In this document: positions 15,078-22,617 of the stretch, in pieces
Position numbering within the stretch: the stretch's first letter is position 1
How the letters are laid out: each line of letters starts with the position of its first letter
Assembly (NCBI GenBank): GCA_016875735.1
Contig: VGOW01000024.1
Location: 1 to 49,308, forward strand
Length of the DNA: 49,308 nucleotides
DNA from: Chloroflexota bacterium
Lineage (GTDB): Bacteria > Chloroflexota > Anaerolineae > Anaerolineales > VGOW01
Reading direction: 5' to 3'
Notes under the pieces: generated by a model
Database searches by the model: none
What the model saw: the letters and a program-made list of their open reading frames with translations, nothing else
What the model was told of the DNA's origin: nothing
Position numbers and translations under genes: made by a program

Positions 15078-16493
15078 GTGAACTCAAAACGAGTCGCGCT
15101 GATCATCCTCTTAGCTTTTTCGATCTCATGCAACACCGTGATGCAGGCTTTCGAGCCGCCCACCGCGACTCCGGTTCCGGTCGCGAGTCCATCGGAGACG
15201 GCCTCCCCGGTGGAGTCAGCCACCCCCTCGCCCGACGCGCCCATCACCGATTCGGTGTACGTTCCCCCGTCGTGCGAAGGCCGCCCGTTGGCCACCGTTC
15301 CCCCGGCCACCACTGTTGCCGAACCTACGCCCTCGCTCGAAACCAATCCGGTCATCTCCACCGACACGCAGTTGCACGTCTTCGACGAACTCACCAGCAC
15401 CATCAACGACGTGTATTTGTATCCCGACTTCAACGGGCTCGATTGGCCGGGCATCGTCGCCGCGTATCGGGCCAAAGTGGAAGGCGGGTTGGACACGGAG
15501 ACGTTTTATATCGAGATGGAGCATCTCGTATCCGAGTTGGGCGACGAACACTCGCACTTCGAGTCGCCTCTGCAAGTGGCCGCCTCGGAGGCCGAGCTGG
15601 CCGGAACGAACGATTACGTCGGGGTCGGCATTCTCGTTCAGCCCTTGCCCGATAGAGGGCGAGTGACTGTGCTGGCCGTCTTCCCTGATTCATCGGCGGA
15701 GCACGGCGGACTGAAGGCGCACGATAGCATTCTCGCCGTGGACGGCTTGCCGATTGTGGAAGACGGCACAGCGTATCCGCATCGCGTGCGCGGCCCCGAA
15801 TGCACCGCTGTCGTGCTCACCGTTCAATCGCCGGGCCAAGAGCCGCGCCAGATGACGTTCGTGCGTTATCGGATCACGGCCTCCCTGCCCATCGATGCCC
15901 GGCTGGTGCCCACCGCCGACGGCTCGCGCATCGGCTACATTTTCATCCCCACCTTTTACGACGAGACCGTGCCCGGCCAAGTGCGGCAGGCGCTCGAAGA
16001 CTTCGGCCCGCTCAACGGCGTGATCCTCGACAACCGAATGAACGGCGGCGGGTCGAGCACGGTGGTGGAGCCGATCCTGAGTTATTTTGTTTCGGGCGCG
16101 TTAGGAAATTTCGTGAGCCGCCATAACTCGCGGCCATTGGAAGTGGCCGCCGATCCCGTTCACAACTCGCAAACCGCGCCGATGGTGATTCTCATCGGCA
16201 CGGACACGGTGAGCTTCGGCGAAATTTTTTCGGGAGCGTTGAAGGATACTGGCCGCGCGCAATTGGTGGGGCAAACCACGCTCGGCAACGTGGAAACCCT
16301 GCACGGTTACTCGTTCGACGACGGCTCGCGGGTGTGGATTGCCGAAGAGCGATTCGATCCGCTCAACTCACACGCCGATTGGGAGAAGGATGGCATTCAT
16401 CCCGACGTGGAGGCCTTCGCCGAGTGGGACGCCTTCACCTTCGAGAGCGACCCGGGAGTGAAAGCGGCGGTGGCGCTGTTGGGTCACAAATAG
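15078..16493 (+). CDS. S41-family peptidase-like lipoprotein with PDZ domain
   Basis: A 471-residue lipoprotein. The signal peptide ends in SISC (C18) and a Pro/Thr/Ser linker covers about 25-90. A helical segment, a PDZ-like domain (about 175-255) and the S41 catalytic domain follow. Visible motifs are DNRMNGGGS and TDTVSFGEIFSGALKD, with the nucleophile at S379, then AQLVGQTTLGN. In C-terminal processing peptidases the last motif is GKG with a catalytic lysine. Here it reads GNV, so the usual Ser-Lys dyad is missing. The start is GTG. Role: probably cell-surface protein processing, or a non-catalytic relative. Confidence 0.85.
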   Translation: MNSKRVALIILLAFSISCNTVMQAFEPPTATPVPVASPSETASPVESATPSPDAPITDSVYVPPSCEGRPLATVPPATTVAEPTPSLETNPVISTDTQLHVFDELTSTINDVYLYPDFNGLDWPGIVAAYRAKVEGGLDTETFYIEMEHLVSELGDEHSHFESPLQVAASEAELAGTNDYVGVGILVQPLPDRGRVTVLAVFPDSSAEHGGLKAHDSILAVDGLPIVEDGTAYPHRVRGPECTAVVLTVQSPGQEPRQMTFVRYRITASLPIDARLVPTADGSRIGYIFIPTFYDETVPGQVRQALEDFGPLNGVILDNRMNGGGSSTVVEPILSYFVSGALGNFVSRHNSRPLEVAADPVHNSQTAPMVILIGTDTVSFGEIFSGALKDTGRAQLVGQTTLGNVETLHGYSFDDGSRVWIAEERFDPLNSHADWEKDGIHPDVEAFAEWDAFTFESDPGVKAAVALLGHK

Positions 16494-16496
16494 CGA

Positions 16497-16560
16497 ACAG
16501 CATTCAGCGGTCAGCGATGAGTCAAACAACCGACCGCTGACCGCTAATCGCTGATTGCCA
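16497..16560. repeat. CAGCGGTCAGCGATGAG / CCGCTGACCGCTAATCGC repeat
   Basis: An inverted pair between convergent genes. It supplies the last residues (QLAISD) and the stop of the lytic transglycosylase. It is the same family as 11703-11776. Confidence 0.6.
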
Positions 16561-17191
16561 ACTGCTTCTTCGCTTTCTCGCACAGACTCGCCCCGCCCGC
16601 ATTCAACCATTCGTTCAGCGTGGGGCTTGAGTCGCCGCCCGCGCTCACCTCGGCGTAGATACCGCTTCCCCAATAGTAGTATCGCTTCGTCTCCGCCGGC
16701 CAATTGCCCCACACTTTTGTAATCTGCGAATGGCCGCCGTTGTATCCGGCCAAAGCCAGCCCCGGCTGATTGTTCGCCAGCGCCAGCCCGCGCGCTAAAT
16801 AGTCGAGGCCTTGTTGGGCGTTGGTGTCGGGGTCGCGCATGGCCTCACCTTCGGCAAAGTGAAACGGCATCACTTGAAACAGCCCTTGCGCGCCCGACGA
16901 CGACACTGCCTCCGGGTTCCCGCACGATTCGATCTGCATCACCGTCGCCACAAGATTCGGATCGAGACTGTGCGCCTCCGACCATCGCGCGATCTCGTCG
17001 GCCCAATACTGCACTTCGGGCGTGAACAACGGCGAGATCGATGGGGCCGCCGATCCCGCGGGAGGCGAAACGGGCGGCAACTCTGCCGCGATCATCGCCC
17101 GCGCCACCGCCCCGCCCACGAAAAAAGTAAACAGCAGAATCGTGAGCGGGATGAGTCGCACAGGTGTTGGGAGAGTCGAATAGGTGTACAT
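16544..17191 (-). CDS. Lytic transglycosylase, SLT domain
   Basis: A 215-residue protein that cleaves the glycan strands of peptidoglycan. One membrane anchor or uncleaved signal (about 13-30) precedes a Pro/Ala linker and the goose-lysozyme-like domain. The catalytic glutamate is E88 in VMQIESCGNPEAV. SSGAQGLFQVMPFHF and the later LALAGYNGG motif complete the signature. The ESCGNP variant has an unusual cysteine after ES. It lies 12 bases after the membrane-protein gene, last in the minus-strand set that starts at the TfoX-like gene. The C-terminus lies in a repeat. Confidence 0.9.
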   Translation of the reverse strand: MYTYSTLPTPVRLIPLTILLFTFFVGGAVARAMIAAELPPVSPPAGSAAPSISPLFTPEVQYWADEIARWSEAHSLDPNLVATVMQIESCGNPEAVSSSGAQGLFQVMPFHFAEGEAMRDPDTNAQQGLDYLARGLALANNQPGLALAGYNGGHSQITKVWGNWPAETKRYYYWGSGIYAEVSAGGDSSPTLNEWLNAGGASLCEKAKKQLAISD

Positions 17192-17203
17192 GCGTCAGTA
17201 TGA

Positions 17204-18061
17204 TTAGGCTTTGCCGTTGCCCGAATCCGATTGCCGCGCGGCCATGGACTGCGCCGGTTGATACGACGGTTTGGGCGCGGGGCGAGTGGCCGGGCGGAAG
17301 GAAGCGGCCGGCGGCGGAGTCGTCGCCGCCACCGGGCGCGGGCGCGAGTCGTTCCGCAGATACGAAGGTTCGTCGAAGTCATCGTCGTTGTGTCCGCCGC
17401 CGATCACTCGCGCCGACTGAGCGGGCTGGGCCGCCGGGCGCGGCGAAGGGGCAGGCGCAGGGCGCGCTCTCGCCGCTTCGTTTCGCACTTCGAGCAACAC
17501 CGCTTCGGCTTGCGAGAAGAGGCGGTCGCCGGCCACGCTGAACGTGCCGATGATGAGGATGCGCGTGAGCCACACCAGCGCGGCCACGAACACCGGCACA
17601 TAGGCCAGCAGCTGCTCGCGGCTGAGAATCTCGTTGCCCACGTTGTGCGTGCCGGTGACCATTGCCAACGACACCGCCCACCAAGTCATCATCGCGTTCA
17701 TCGTCGCGCCGAGAAACCACGCGCCGATGAGATACCACGTTTCGACAGTGTGCCCGCGAGCGCCGCGCTCGGGCGTGAACAGCCGCGCCAGCCCGGCGAA
17801 GTCGATGCCGCAGAAGGCCACAGCAAGGATGGTGGCCCAACGCAATCCGGCGAACCGAAGATCGCCGAGCAAGTCGGTGAGGGCGTAATCGGTGGTCGAG
17901 AAGTTGAAGACCTCGAACGCGCCGAGCGCGATCACCAAAATCAATCCGAAGATCAGCCCGCGCCGGGTGCGGAAGTCGTCCCACAACCGCGTGGCCGCCC
18001 GCCTCCAAATGCTCCACAGGCTCGGCTCGGCCGAGCGCGTGTTGTATGAATAGGTGTCCAT
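17204..18061 (-). CDS. Membrane protein of unknown function with Pro-rich tail
   Basis: I do not recognise this 285-residue protein. About four hydrophobic segments are visible, near residues 38-55, 76-90, 108-128 and 152-175. A long, low-complexity, Pro/Ala/Arg-rich cytoplasmic-like tail follows from about 198 to the end. An aaggaggt ribosome site precedes the ATG. It lies 18 bases after tag and 12 before the lytic transglycosylase, so it is probably co-transcribed. The partner enzyme suggests a cell-envelope role, but nothing in the sequence shows it. Confidence 0.75.
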   Translation of the reverse strand: MDTYSYNTRSAEPSLWSIWRRAATRLWDDFRTRRGLIFGLILVIALGAFEVFNFSTTDYALTDLLGDLRFAGLRWATILAVAFCGIDFAGLARLFTPERGARGHTVETWYLIGAWFLGATMNAMMTWWAVSLAMVTGTHNVGNEILSREQLLAYVPVFVAALVWLTRILIIGTFSVAGDRLFSQAEAVLLEVRNEAARARPAPAPSPRPAAQPAQSARVIGGGHNDDDFDEPSYLRNDSRPRPVAATTPPPAASFRPATRPAPKPSYQPAQSMAARQSDSGNGKA

Positions 18062-18079
18062 TACAACCTCCTTCGCCCC

Positions 18080-18640
18080 CTACTCTTGTTTCCATCGAAA
18101 GCAGTCTATCGTGTGATCGTTGACCATGCCCGTCGCCTGCATGAAGGCATAGCAAATGGTGGAGCCCACAAACTTGAAACCGCGCCTCCGCAAATCTTTG
18201 CTCATCGCGTCGGACTCTTCTGTTGTCGGCGGAATCTCCTTCAGTGAGCGAAAGCCATTCACCTTCGGTTTGCCGCCGACGAATTGCCAAACGTAGGCGT
18301 CGAACGAGCCGAACTCTGCCTGCGTTTCGAGAAAACACTGCGCGTTGGTGATGGAGGCCGCCACTTTGAGCCGGTTGCGCACGATGCCGGGATCGGCCAA
18401 CAACCGCGCCACATCCGTCGGCGTATAGCGGGCAATCTTCGCCGCATCGAAGTTGTGATATGCTTTGCGATAGTTCTCGCGCTTCTTCAGAATCGTCGCC
18501 CAATTCAGCCCGGCTTGCGCGCCTTCGAGCAGAAGAAACTCGAACAGCATCCGGTCATCGTGCTCCGGCGCGCCCCACACGTTGTCGTGATATTCGATCA
18601 TTGCCGGATCGCTCCCGGCCCATTCGCATCGCGTGACCAT
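18080..18640 (-). CDS. tag: DNA-3-methyladenine glycosylase I
   Basis: A 186-residue base-excision enzyme that removes 3-methyladenine from alkylated DNA. The family pattern is clear: RCEWAGSDPAMIEYHDNVWG with zinc ligands C5 and H18, QAGLNWATILKKRENY, and the C-terminal zinc pair in VNDHTIDCFRW. A TTG start at 18661 would add seven residues and overlap the upstream gene, so I prefer the ATG at 18640, 11 bases after that stop. It lies third in a set headed by a LexA-type operator, which would fit DNA-damage control. Confidence 0.95.
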   Translation of the reverse strand: MVTRCEWAGSDPAMIEYHDNVWGAPEHDDRMLFEFLLLEGAQAGLNWATILKKRENYRKAYHNFDAAKIARYTPTDVARLLADPGIVRNRLKVAASITNAQCFLETQAEFGSFDAYVWQFVGGKPKVNGFRSLKEIPPTTEESDAMSKDLRRRGFKFVGSTICYAFMQATGMVNDHTIDCFRWKQE

Positions 18641-18650
18641 TGCGCCGCCG

Positions 18651-19772
18651 TTATCCGTCAATCACCGCCGTCGCCACCGAATAGATCGGCGGCAAATAAT
18701 CGGCCAACAGAGTCCACGTGTCGCCCTCATCACGGCTGAAGAAAAGTTGGCCTGTGCTCGTGCCCACATATACTCCGGCAGGGTCGCACGAGTCGGTCGC
18801 CATCCCTTCGCGCAGAACATTGAGGTACGCGCCCTGCGACGGCAGCCCGCGAGACAAGCGTTCCCAGTCGCGCCCGCCGTTGCGCGACCGCCACACCGCA
18901 AATGCGCCATCGGGCGCGTGCCGGAACTCGTCGCTCATATCCGGCGCAACGTATATCGTTTGCTCCTCACGCGGGTGAATGCCCATCGCAAACCCGAACT
19001 TCGCGGGCAGGCCCTCGGCAAGGCTCGTCCAATCGTCGCCGCCGTTGTCGGTGCGGTACACACCGCAATGGTTTTGCTGGAAGAGCAAATCCGGGTTTGT
19101 CGGACTCATCACGAGATGATGCACACACTGCCCCACGTCGGGCCACTGCTTGCCTTCGGGCATGAAGCACGCCTGCGTGCCGCGATTCTTCGGCAGCCAC
19201 GTTTGCCCGCCATCATCGGTGCGGAACACGCCCGCCGCCGAGATGGCAATGTGCAATCGATTCGGATCGGCGGGGTGCGGCAAGATGCAATGGAGGATGA
19301 GGCCGCCCGCGCCGGGATTCCATTCGGATCGCGTGGGGTGCTTGTTGAGCGACTCGATCGGAGTCCAGGTGTGGCCGCCGTCACTGCTCTTGAACAGGGA
19401 CCCCGGATCCACGCCCGCCCACACTTCATCGGGCCGCGCCGAGTGCCCCGGCTCCACTCGCCACACCCGCGCCACGTTGAGTCCCGAGTCTTTCGGAAAC
19501 GAGGGGCCGTCGGCCATTTGCCACGTCGCGCCGAGATCGAGCGAGCGGTGGACGTTTGCGCCGTACACATCATGATTGAGCGCGGCGAAGATCGCGCCGG
19601 AGCGTTTGTCGAACGAAAGATGGTGCACGCCCCACCCATTGAAGTGCGGCCCGCCCCTTGCCCATTTTTTGCGCGCGCGGTTGCTCTCAAAAATGAAAGC
19701 GCCCTTCCGTGTTCCGACGAGAGCCAGCACGCGAGTCTTATCGCGGCGTTTGGCAGATTTTGATTCGGTCAT
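18651..19772 (-). CDS. Asp-box (BNR) beta-propeller protein
   Basis: A 373-residue predicted propeller of the sialidase/VPS10 type. Asp-box units recur: SLDLGATWQ, SSDGGHTWTP, TDDGGQTWLP, TDNGGDDWTS, SRNGGRDWER and SRDEGDTWTL. No signal peptide is visible, so it is probably cytoplasmic. No catalytic residues of sialidases could be placed. Related proteins are annotated as glycosyl hydrolases or exo-alpha-sialidases without proof. The frame is open to 19886. The ATG at 19772 is chosen because aaggagga lies seven bases upstream. It starts 20 bases after the TfoX-like gene. Confidence 0.85.
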   Translation of the reverse strand: MTESKSAKRRDKTRVLALVGTRKGAFIFESNRARKKWARGGPHFNGWGVHHLSFDKRSGAIFAALNHDVYGANVHRSLDLGATWQMADGPSFPKDSGLNVARVWRVEPGHSARPDEVWAGVDPGSLFKSSDGGHTWTPIESLNKHPTRSEWNPGAGGLILHCILPHPADPNRLHIAISAAGVFRTDDGGQTWLPKNRGTQACFMPEGKQWPDVGQCVHHLVMSPTNPDLLFQQNHCGVYRTDNGGDDWTSLAEGLPAKFGFAMGIHPREEQTIYVAPDMSDEFRHAPDGAFAVWRSRNGGRDWERLSRGLPSQGAYLNVLREGMATDSCDPAGVYVGTSTGQLFFSRDEGDTWTLLADYLPPIYSVATAVIDG

Positions 19773-19792
19773 GCCATCCTCCTTCGGCAAAC

Positions 19793-20119
19793 TCACGAAA
19801 GCGAGGCCACGAATACTTTGGCCTCTTCGGCCAGAGCCAGCCACCTCTCCCGCGCCACCGACTCGGGCGGCTCGATCACCACCCACTCTTTCATCGGTCT
19901 GCCCATCCCCGATGGATCGAACTTCTTGCCCTCCTTCGCCTTGAGCATCTTCTGCACTCTCGACTGGCCGAGTTTCAGCACAATGCTTTCGTTATACAGC
20001 GCGGCGAAGGGTTTGCCATCGAGTTTGGCGCACGGGAAGCCAAACCAATTCGAGAGTTGGACTTGCGGATCATTCGCCAGCCTCTCCACAATCGACGCAA
20101 ACAGCGCATTTTCTGGCAT
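19793..20119 (-). CDS. TfoX N-terminal-domain-like protein, predicted SOS-controlled
   Basis: A 108-residue protein resembling the TfoX/Sxy N-terminal fold. The core is NWFGFPCAKLDGKPFAALYN then ESIVLKLGQ, followed by a MGRPMKEWVVI segment. The full TfoX activates competence in gammaproteobacteria, but stand-alone N-domains have unknown function. aaaggag lies eight bases before the ATG at 20119, and an earlier ATG at 20137 is less likely. The gene is headed by a 22-base palindrome containing GAAC-N4-GTTC and a TTGACA -35 box, so LexA repression is likely. Confidence 0.75.
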   Translation of the reverse strand: MPENALFASIVERLANDPQVQLSNWFGFPCAKLDGKPFAALYNESIVLKLGQSRVQKMLKAKEGKKFDPSGMGRPMKEWVVIEPPESVARERWLALAEEAKVFVASLS

Positions 20120-20136
20120 AGTTTTTGCTCCTTTCA

Positions 20137-20184
20137 TAATTAGAACACTAGTTCTAATTTTAGCACTTCCGTCCTATATGTCAA
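20137..20184 (-). promoter_or_regulatory. LexA-type operator and promoter for the TfoX-like gene set
   Basis: A perfect 22-base palindrome at 20137-20158 (aattagaac, acta, gttctaatt) contains GAAC-N4-GTTC. On the minus strand TTGACA (20184-20179) lies upstream with an A-rich -10 region (about 20162-20157) next to the palindrome. Bound LexA would cover the start of transcription. Confidence 0.8.
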
Positions 20185-20208
20185 GTTCATAAACTTAAAG
20201 TTTGCCAA

Positions 20209-20237
20209 TTGACTTAGAACTTACGTTCGCATATAAT
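20209..20237 (+). promoter_or_regulatory. lexA promoter with embedded LexA-type operator
   Basis: TTGACT (20209-20214) and a perfect TATAAT (20232-20237) are 17 bases apart. The operator gaacttacgttc (GAAC-N4-GTTC, 20217-20228) fills the spacer, which fits autorepression. Confidence 0.88.
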
Positions 20238-20280
20238 CTGGAGAGCAAACTGCAGAAACTTAAGCGGATTGGAGGCGCAC

Positions 20281-20940
20281 ATGGCAAAAGGCAAACTCTC
20301 GGAGCGGCAGAAGGGCATCATCGAATTCATCCGCAACTTCCAGCGCTCGAACGGCTACCCCCCCACTATCCGTGAGATTGGTGAGGCGGTGGGCATTTCA
20401 TCTACTTCGGTCGTCAACTACAACCTCAACAAATTAGAAAAGGATGGATACCTCACTCGCGATCTAAAAGTGTCGCGCGGGCTGAGGCTGTCCGAGGCAG
20501 TGGAGGCCGTCTCCGATGCAGTGGGCAATGTCATCCGCATTCCGCTGGCCGGGCGCATCTTCGCCGCGCAACCCGTCCCCGTGCCCAGCGCGGCCACATC
20601 GTTCGCCCCCGATGAGGCCATCGAAATCACCCGCACGTTGGTGAAGGACCCACTCGATGCATTGTTCGCGCTTCAAGTGCGTGGAGATTCAATGATTGAC
20701 GCGATGGTGAACGACGGCGATATTGTGGTAATGAAGAAGCAAGAACAGGCGCGCAACGGCGAAATGGTGGCCGTGTGGCTGGCCGACCGGGAAGAGACGA
20801 CGCTCAAGCACTTCTATCTTGAGAACGGCCGAGTGCGTTTGCAACCGGCCAACCCAACCATGCAACCCATTTACGCCGATCCGAAGAACGTGCGCATTCA
20901 GGGCAAGGTGGTGCTGGTGGTACGGCAGATGAAACAATGA
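20281..20940 (+). CDS. lexA: LexA repressor
   Basis: A 219-residue SOS repressor with autoprotease activity. The winged helix-turn-helix (residues 1-70) contains NGYPPTIREIGEAVGISSTS. The C-terminal S24 domain has the nucleophile S137 in QVRGDSMIDAMVNDGD and the base K176 in TTLKHFY. The self-cleavage site normally reads Ala-Gly. Here the aligned stretch is LAGRIFAAQPV, so the scissile bond would be A95-A96. The ATG at 20281 has ggagg seven bases upstream, and a TTG four codons earlier is rejected. A terminator follows. The gene controls itself and probably the divergent TfoX-like set. Confidence 0.96.
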   Translation: MAKGKLSERQKGIIEFIRNFQRSNGYPPTIREIGEAVGISSTSVVNYNLNKLEKDGYLTRDLKVSRGLRLSEAVEAVSDAVGNVIRIPLAGRIFAAQPVPVPSAATSFAPDEAIEITRTLVKDPLDALFALQVRGDSMIDAMVNDGDIVVMKKQEQARNGEMVAVWLADREETTLKHFYLENGRVRLQPANPTMQPIYADPKNVRIQGKVVLVVRQMKQ

Positions 20941-20972
20941 GCGATTAGCCGTTGGCGATTGGCTGTTAGCAA
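20941..20972. repeat. GCGATTAGCCGTTGGCGATTGGC repeat after lexA
   Basis: The sequence gcgattagccgttggcgatt then ggctgttagc is of the same type as 38711-38757. It lies between the lexA stop and its terminator. Confidence 0.5.
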
Positions 20973-20973
20973 G

Positions 20974-21008
20974 AGCGCGGAGCCGAAGAGGTTTCGCGCT
21001 TTTTATTT
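20974..21008 (+). terminator. Rho-independent terminator after lexA
   Basis: The stem agcgcg (20974-20979) / cgcgct (20995-21000) is followed by ttttattt. Confidence 0.75.
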
Positions 21009-21016
21009 CGCGCAGG

Positions 21017-21607
21017 TTATCGCAAGGCGGCGATGGCCGCTGGCAGGGCCAGCCGCGCCCACTCGGTGTACATTTTGCCCGAAGGATGCAGTCCGTCGCT
21101 GGCGATCAATGAGGGATCGGCGATGCGTGAGATCGGCGTCACGTCAACGTATCGCGCGCCGAGCCGGGCCGTCTCTTCGCGGTTGATGGCGTTGAAGGCG
21201 TCAATCGCGGCGGCGACGGCGGCGCGGTCGTGTCCCGCCGCAAACGGCGTCATGCCCCAATCGGGGATGGAGAGGACGATGACTCGAGTCGGAGTCCCAC
21301 CGGCAAAGGCGATGGCGCGTCGAAGGAGGGCGGCGAATTGCTGGCGGTATTCTTCCGTGTCGCGTCCCCGATATTGATTGTTGACGCCGATGAGGAGCGA
21401 GGCGAGATCGAATGTTCCTTTCGAGTCCGCGGCGTCGATCCCGGCGGAGAGCTCATCGGTTGTCCATCCGGTGGTGGCGATGATCTGCGGATCATCGATA
21501 GCAACGCTTCTCTCGCGGAGCATGGCCGCCAATTGCATCGGCCATCGTTCGGCGGGCAACACCGCCTCGCCGATGGTGTATGAGTCGCCCAAAGCCAAGA
21601 ATCGCAT
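21017..21607 (-). CDS. SGNH/GDSL-family hydrolase
   Basis: A 196-residue lipase/esterase-like enzyme. Block I is MRFLALGDSYTIGE with the nucleophile S9. Block III is LIGVNNQY and block V is SDGLHPSGKMY, with the aspartate and histidine of the triad. No signal peptide is visible in this reading, so it is probably cytoplasmic. The substrate is unknown, and acyl esters are typical. The frame is open to 21763, but the GDSY motif must be near the start, and the ATG at 21607 lies 10 bases after the GDPD stop, as in an operon. Confidence 0.88.
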   Translation of the reverse strand: MRFLALGDSYTIGEAVLPAERWPMQLAAMLRERSVAIDDPQIIATTGWTTDELSAGIDAADSKGTFDLASLLIGVNNQYRGRDTEEYRQQFAALLRRAIAFAGGTPTRVIVLSIPDWGMTPFAAGHDRAAVAAAIDAFNAINREETARLGARYVDVTPISRIADPSLIASDGLHPSGKMYTEWARLALPAAIAALR

Positions 21608-21617
21608 CGTGTCCTCG

Positions 21618-22361
21618 CTATCGCTTGAGAGCGCGGCAAGTGGTTGCCGGATCGTCGGTGAGTACGGCGTCACAGCCGAGCAGGCGATACAGCCACAGCC
21701 GCGAGTCGGGTGTGGGGTCGAGGGCGCAAACCACCGACCCGCGCGCGTGCGCCCACCACACATAAAACGGGTTGATCAACAGAAGAGGCCAATAGGGGCC
21801 GAGCAGCTGCGCATCCACTGTTGGCAATGGGTTGGAAAGGGTGATGAAGCCAATGGGAATATCGGGGGCGACGGCGCGCACGGCCAACGAGCGCTGAAGG
21901 TTGAACGACACGATCACCGTGCGCGACCGGATGCCGTATCGATCCAATTCGTCCACGAGCTGCCGACACGCATCGGGCTTGAGAAAATCATCGGTCTTGA
22001 GTTCGAGTGCCAATGCAATGTCGGGCGGGAGGAGCGCGGCAGTCTCGGCCAGCGTGGGCATTCGTTCGTCGGCAAACTCGACGCGGCCATAGGAGGCGCT
22101 GAGAGCCTTGAGCTCGGCCAGTGTCATTTCGCCAACTGCGCCGCGCCCGCTTGTCGTGCGGTCAACCGTGCCATCGTGAATGCAAACGAAGACACCATCG
22201 CGCGTGAGATGCAGATCGGTTTCGAGGATGTCGGCGCCATCGGCCAACGCGCGCCGAAAAGCGGCCAATGTGTTCTCGGGGCAAGCCGCGCGGTTGCCGC
22301 GATGAGCCATGATGTACGGCTTCTGCTTTCCGGGCAGGGCGAGAGAATGCAAAGTCATCAT
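21618..22361 (-). CDS. Glycerophosphodiester phosphodiesterase
   Basis: A 247-residue TIM-barrel enzyme that hydrolyses deacylated phospholipids to glycerol 3-phosphate and an alcohol. Conserved residues are H20-R21 (MAHRGNRAACPENT), E47 and D49 (LETDLHLTRDG), H62 (CIHDGTVDRTT) and the later LELKTDD. No signal peptide is seen, so it is probably cytoplasmic (UgpQ type). The downstream SGNH hydrolase may work in the same lipid-salvage path. Its ATG overlaps, as ATGA, the stop of a 45-codon remnant of an unrelated ligase gene. Confidence 0.92.
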   Translation of the reverse strand: MMTLHSLALPGKQKPYIMAHRGNRAACPENTLAAFRRALADGADILETDLHLTRDGVFVCIHDGTVDRTTSGRGAVGEMTLAELKALSASYGRVEFADERMPTLAETAALLPPDIALALELKTDDFLKPDACRQLVDELDRYGIRSRTVIVSFNLQRSLAVRAVAPDIPIGFITLSNPLPTVDAQLLGPYWPLLLINPFYVWWAHARGSVVCALDPTPDSRLWLYRLLGCDAVLTDDPATTCRALKR

Positions 22362-22495
22362 AGGTTCGCCTCGCTTGTGTGGTTGATCGCTTTACCCTCC
22401 AGCGCGCTCACGCTTTCGATCACTATCACTTGAGTTGCGCCGAAGAGCGCGAGCAGTGTCTTGCGCATTCGGCAGTTTAGATTGAGCCGCTTCAT
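22358..22495 (-). pseudogene. C-terminal remnant of a third PaaK-like ligase
   Basis: This 45-codon frame reads MKRLNLNCRMRKTLLALFGA then TQVIVIESVSALEGKAINHT and SEANL. It aligns with the ends of the two ligases at 27527-28858 (LLAHFGATQALLIESVNAFE, GKALNYTSDL) and 30948-32303 (FGVTQTLTIEHVDSFGDKTL). The A10 lysine is kept in EGKAIN. Everything upstream of the last ~35 residues is lost. Its stop overlaps the GDPD start (ATGA), so it may still be translated. It is most likely a relic of a third copy. Confidence 0.75.
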
Positions 22496-22611
22496 AGTAT
22501 ACTGCCCACGACCATAAACTGCGCTCTTCTTTTTTACCGCCGAGAGCGCAAAGACCGCAGAGAAAAGCCGAGAGGCTTTACGAACTCTGCGAACTCCGCG
22601 GCAAACTGTGC
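22496..22611. repeat. Spacer with CGCCGAGAGCGCAAAGACCGCAGAG element
   Basis: The spacer holds gccgagagcgcaaagaccgc and the mirror-like actctgcgaactccgcgg, then ends at the SNF2 start with no ribosome site. A TATACT on the minus strand (22501-22496) directly precedes the remnant frame. Confidence 0.5.
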
Positions 22612-22617
22612 GTGACC

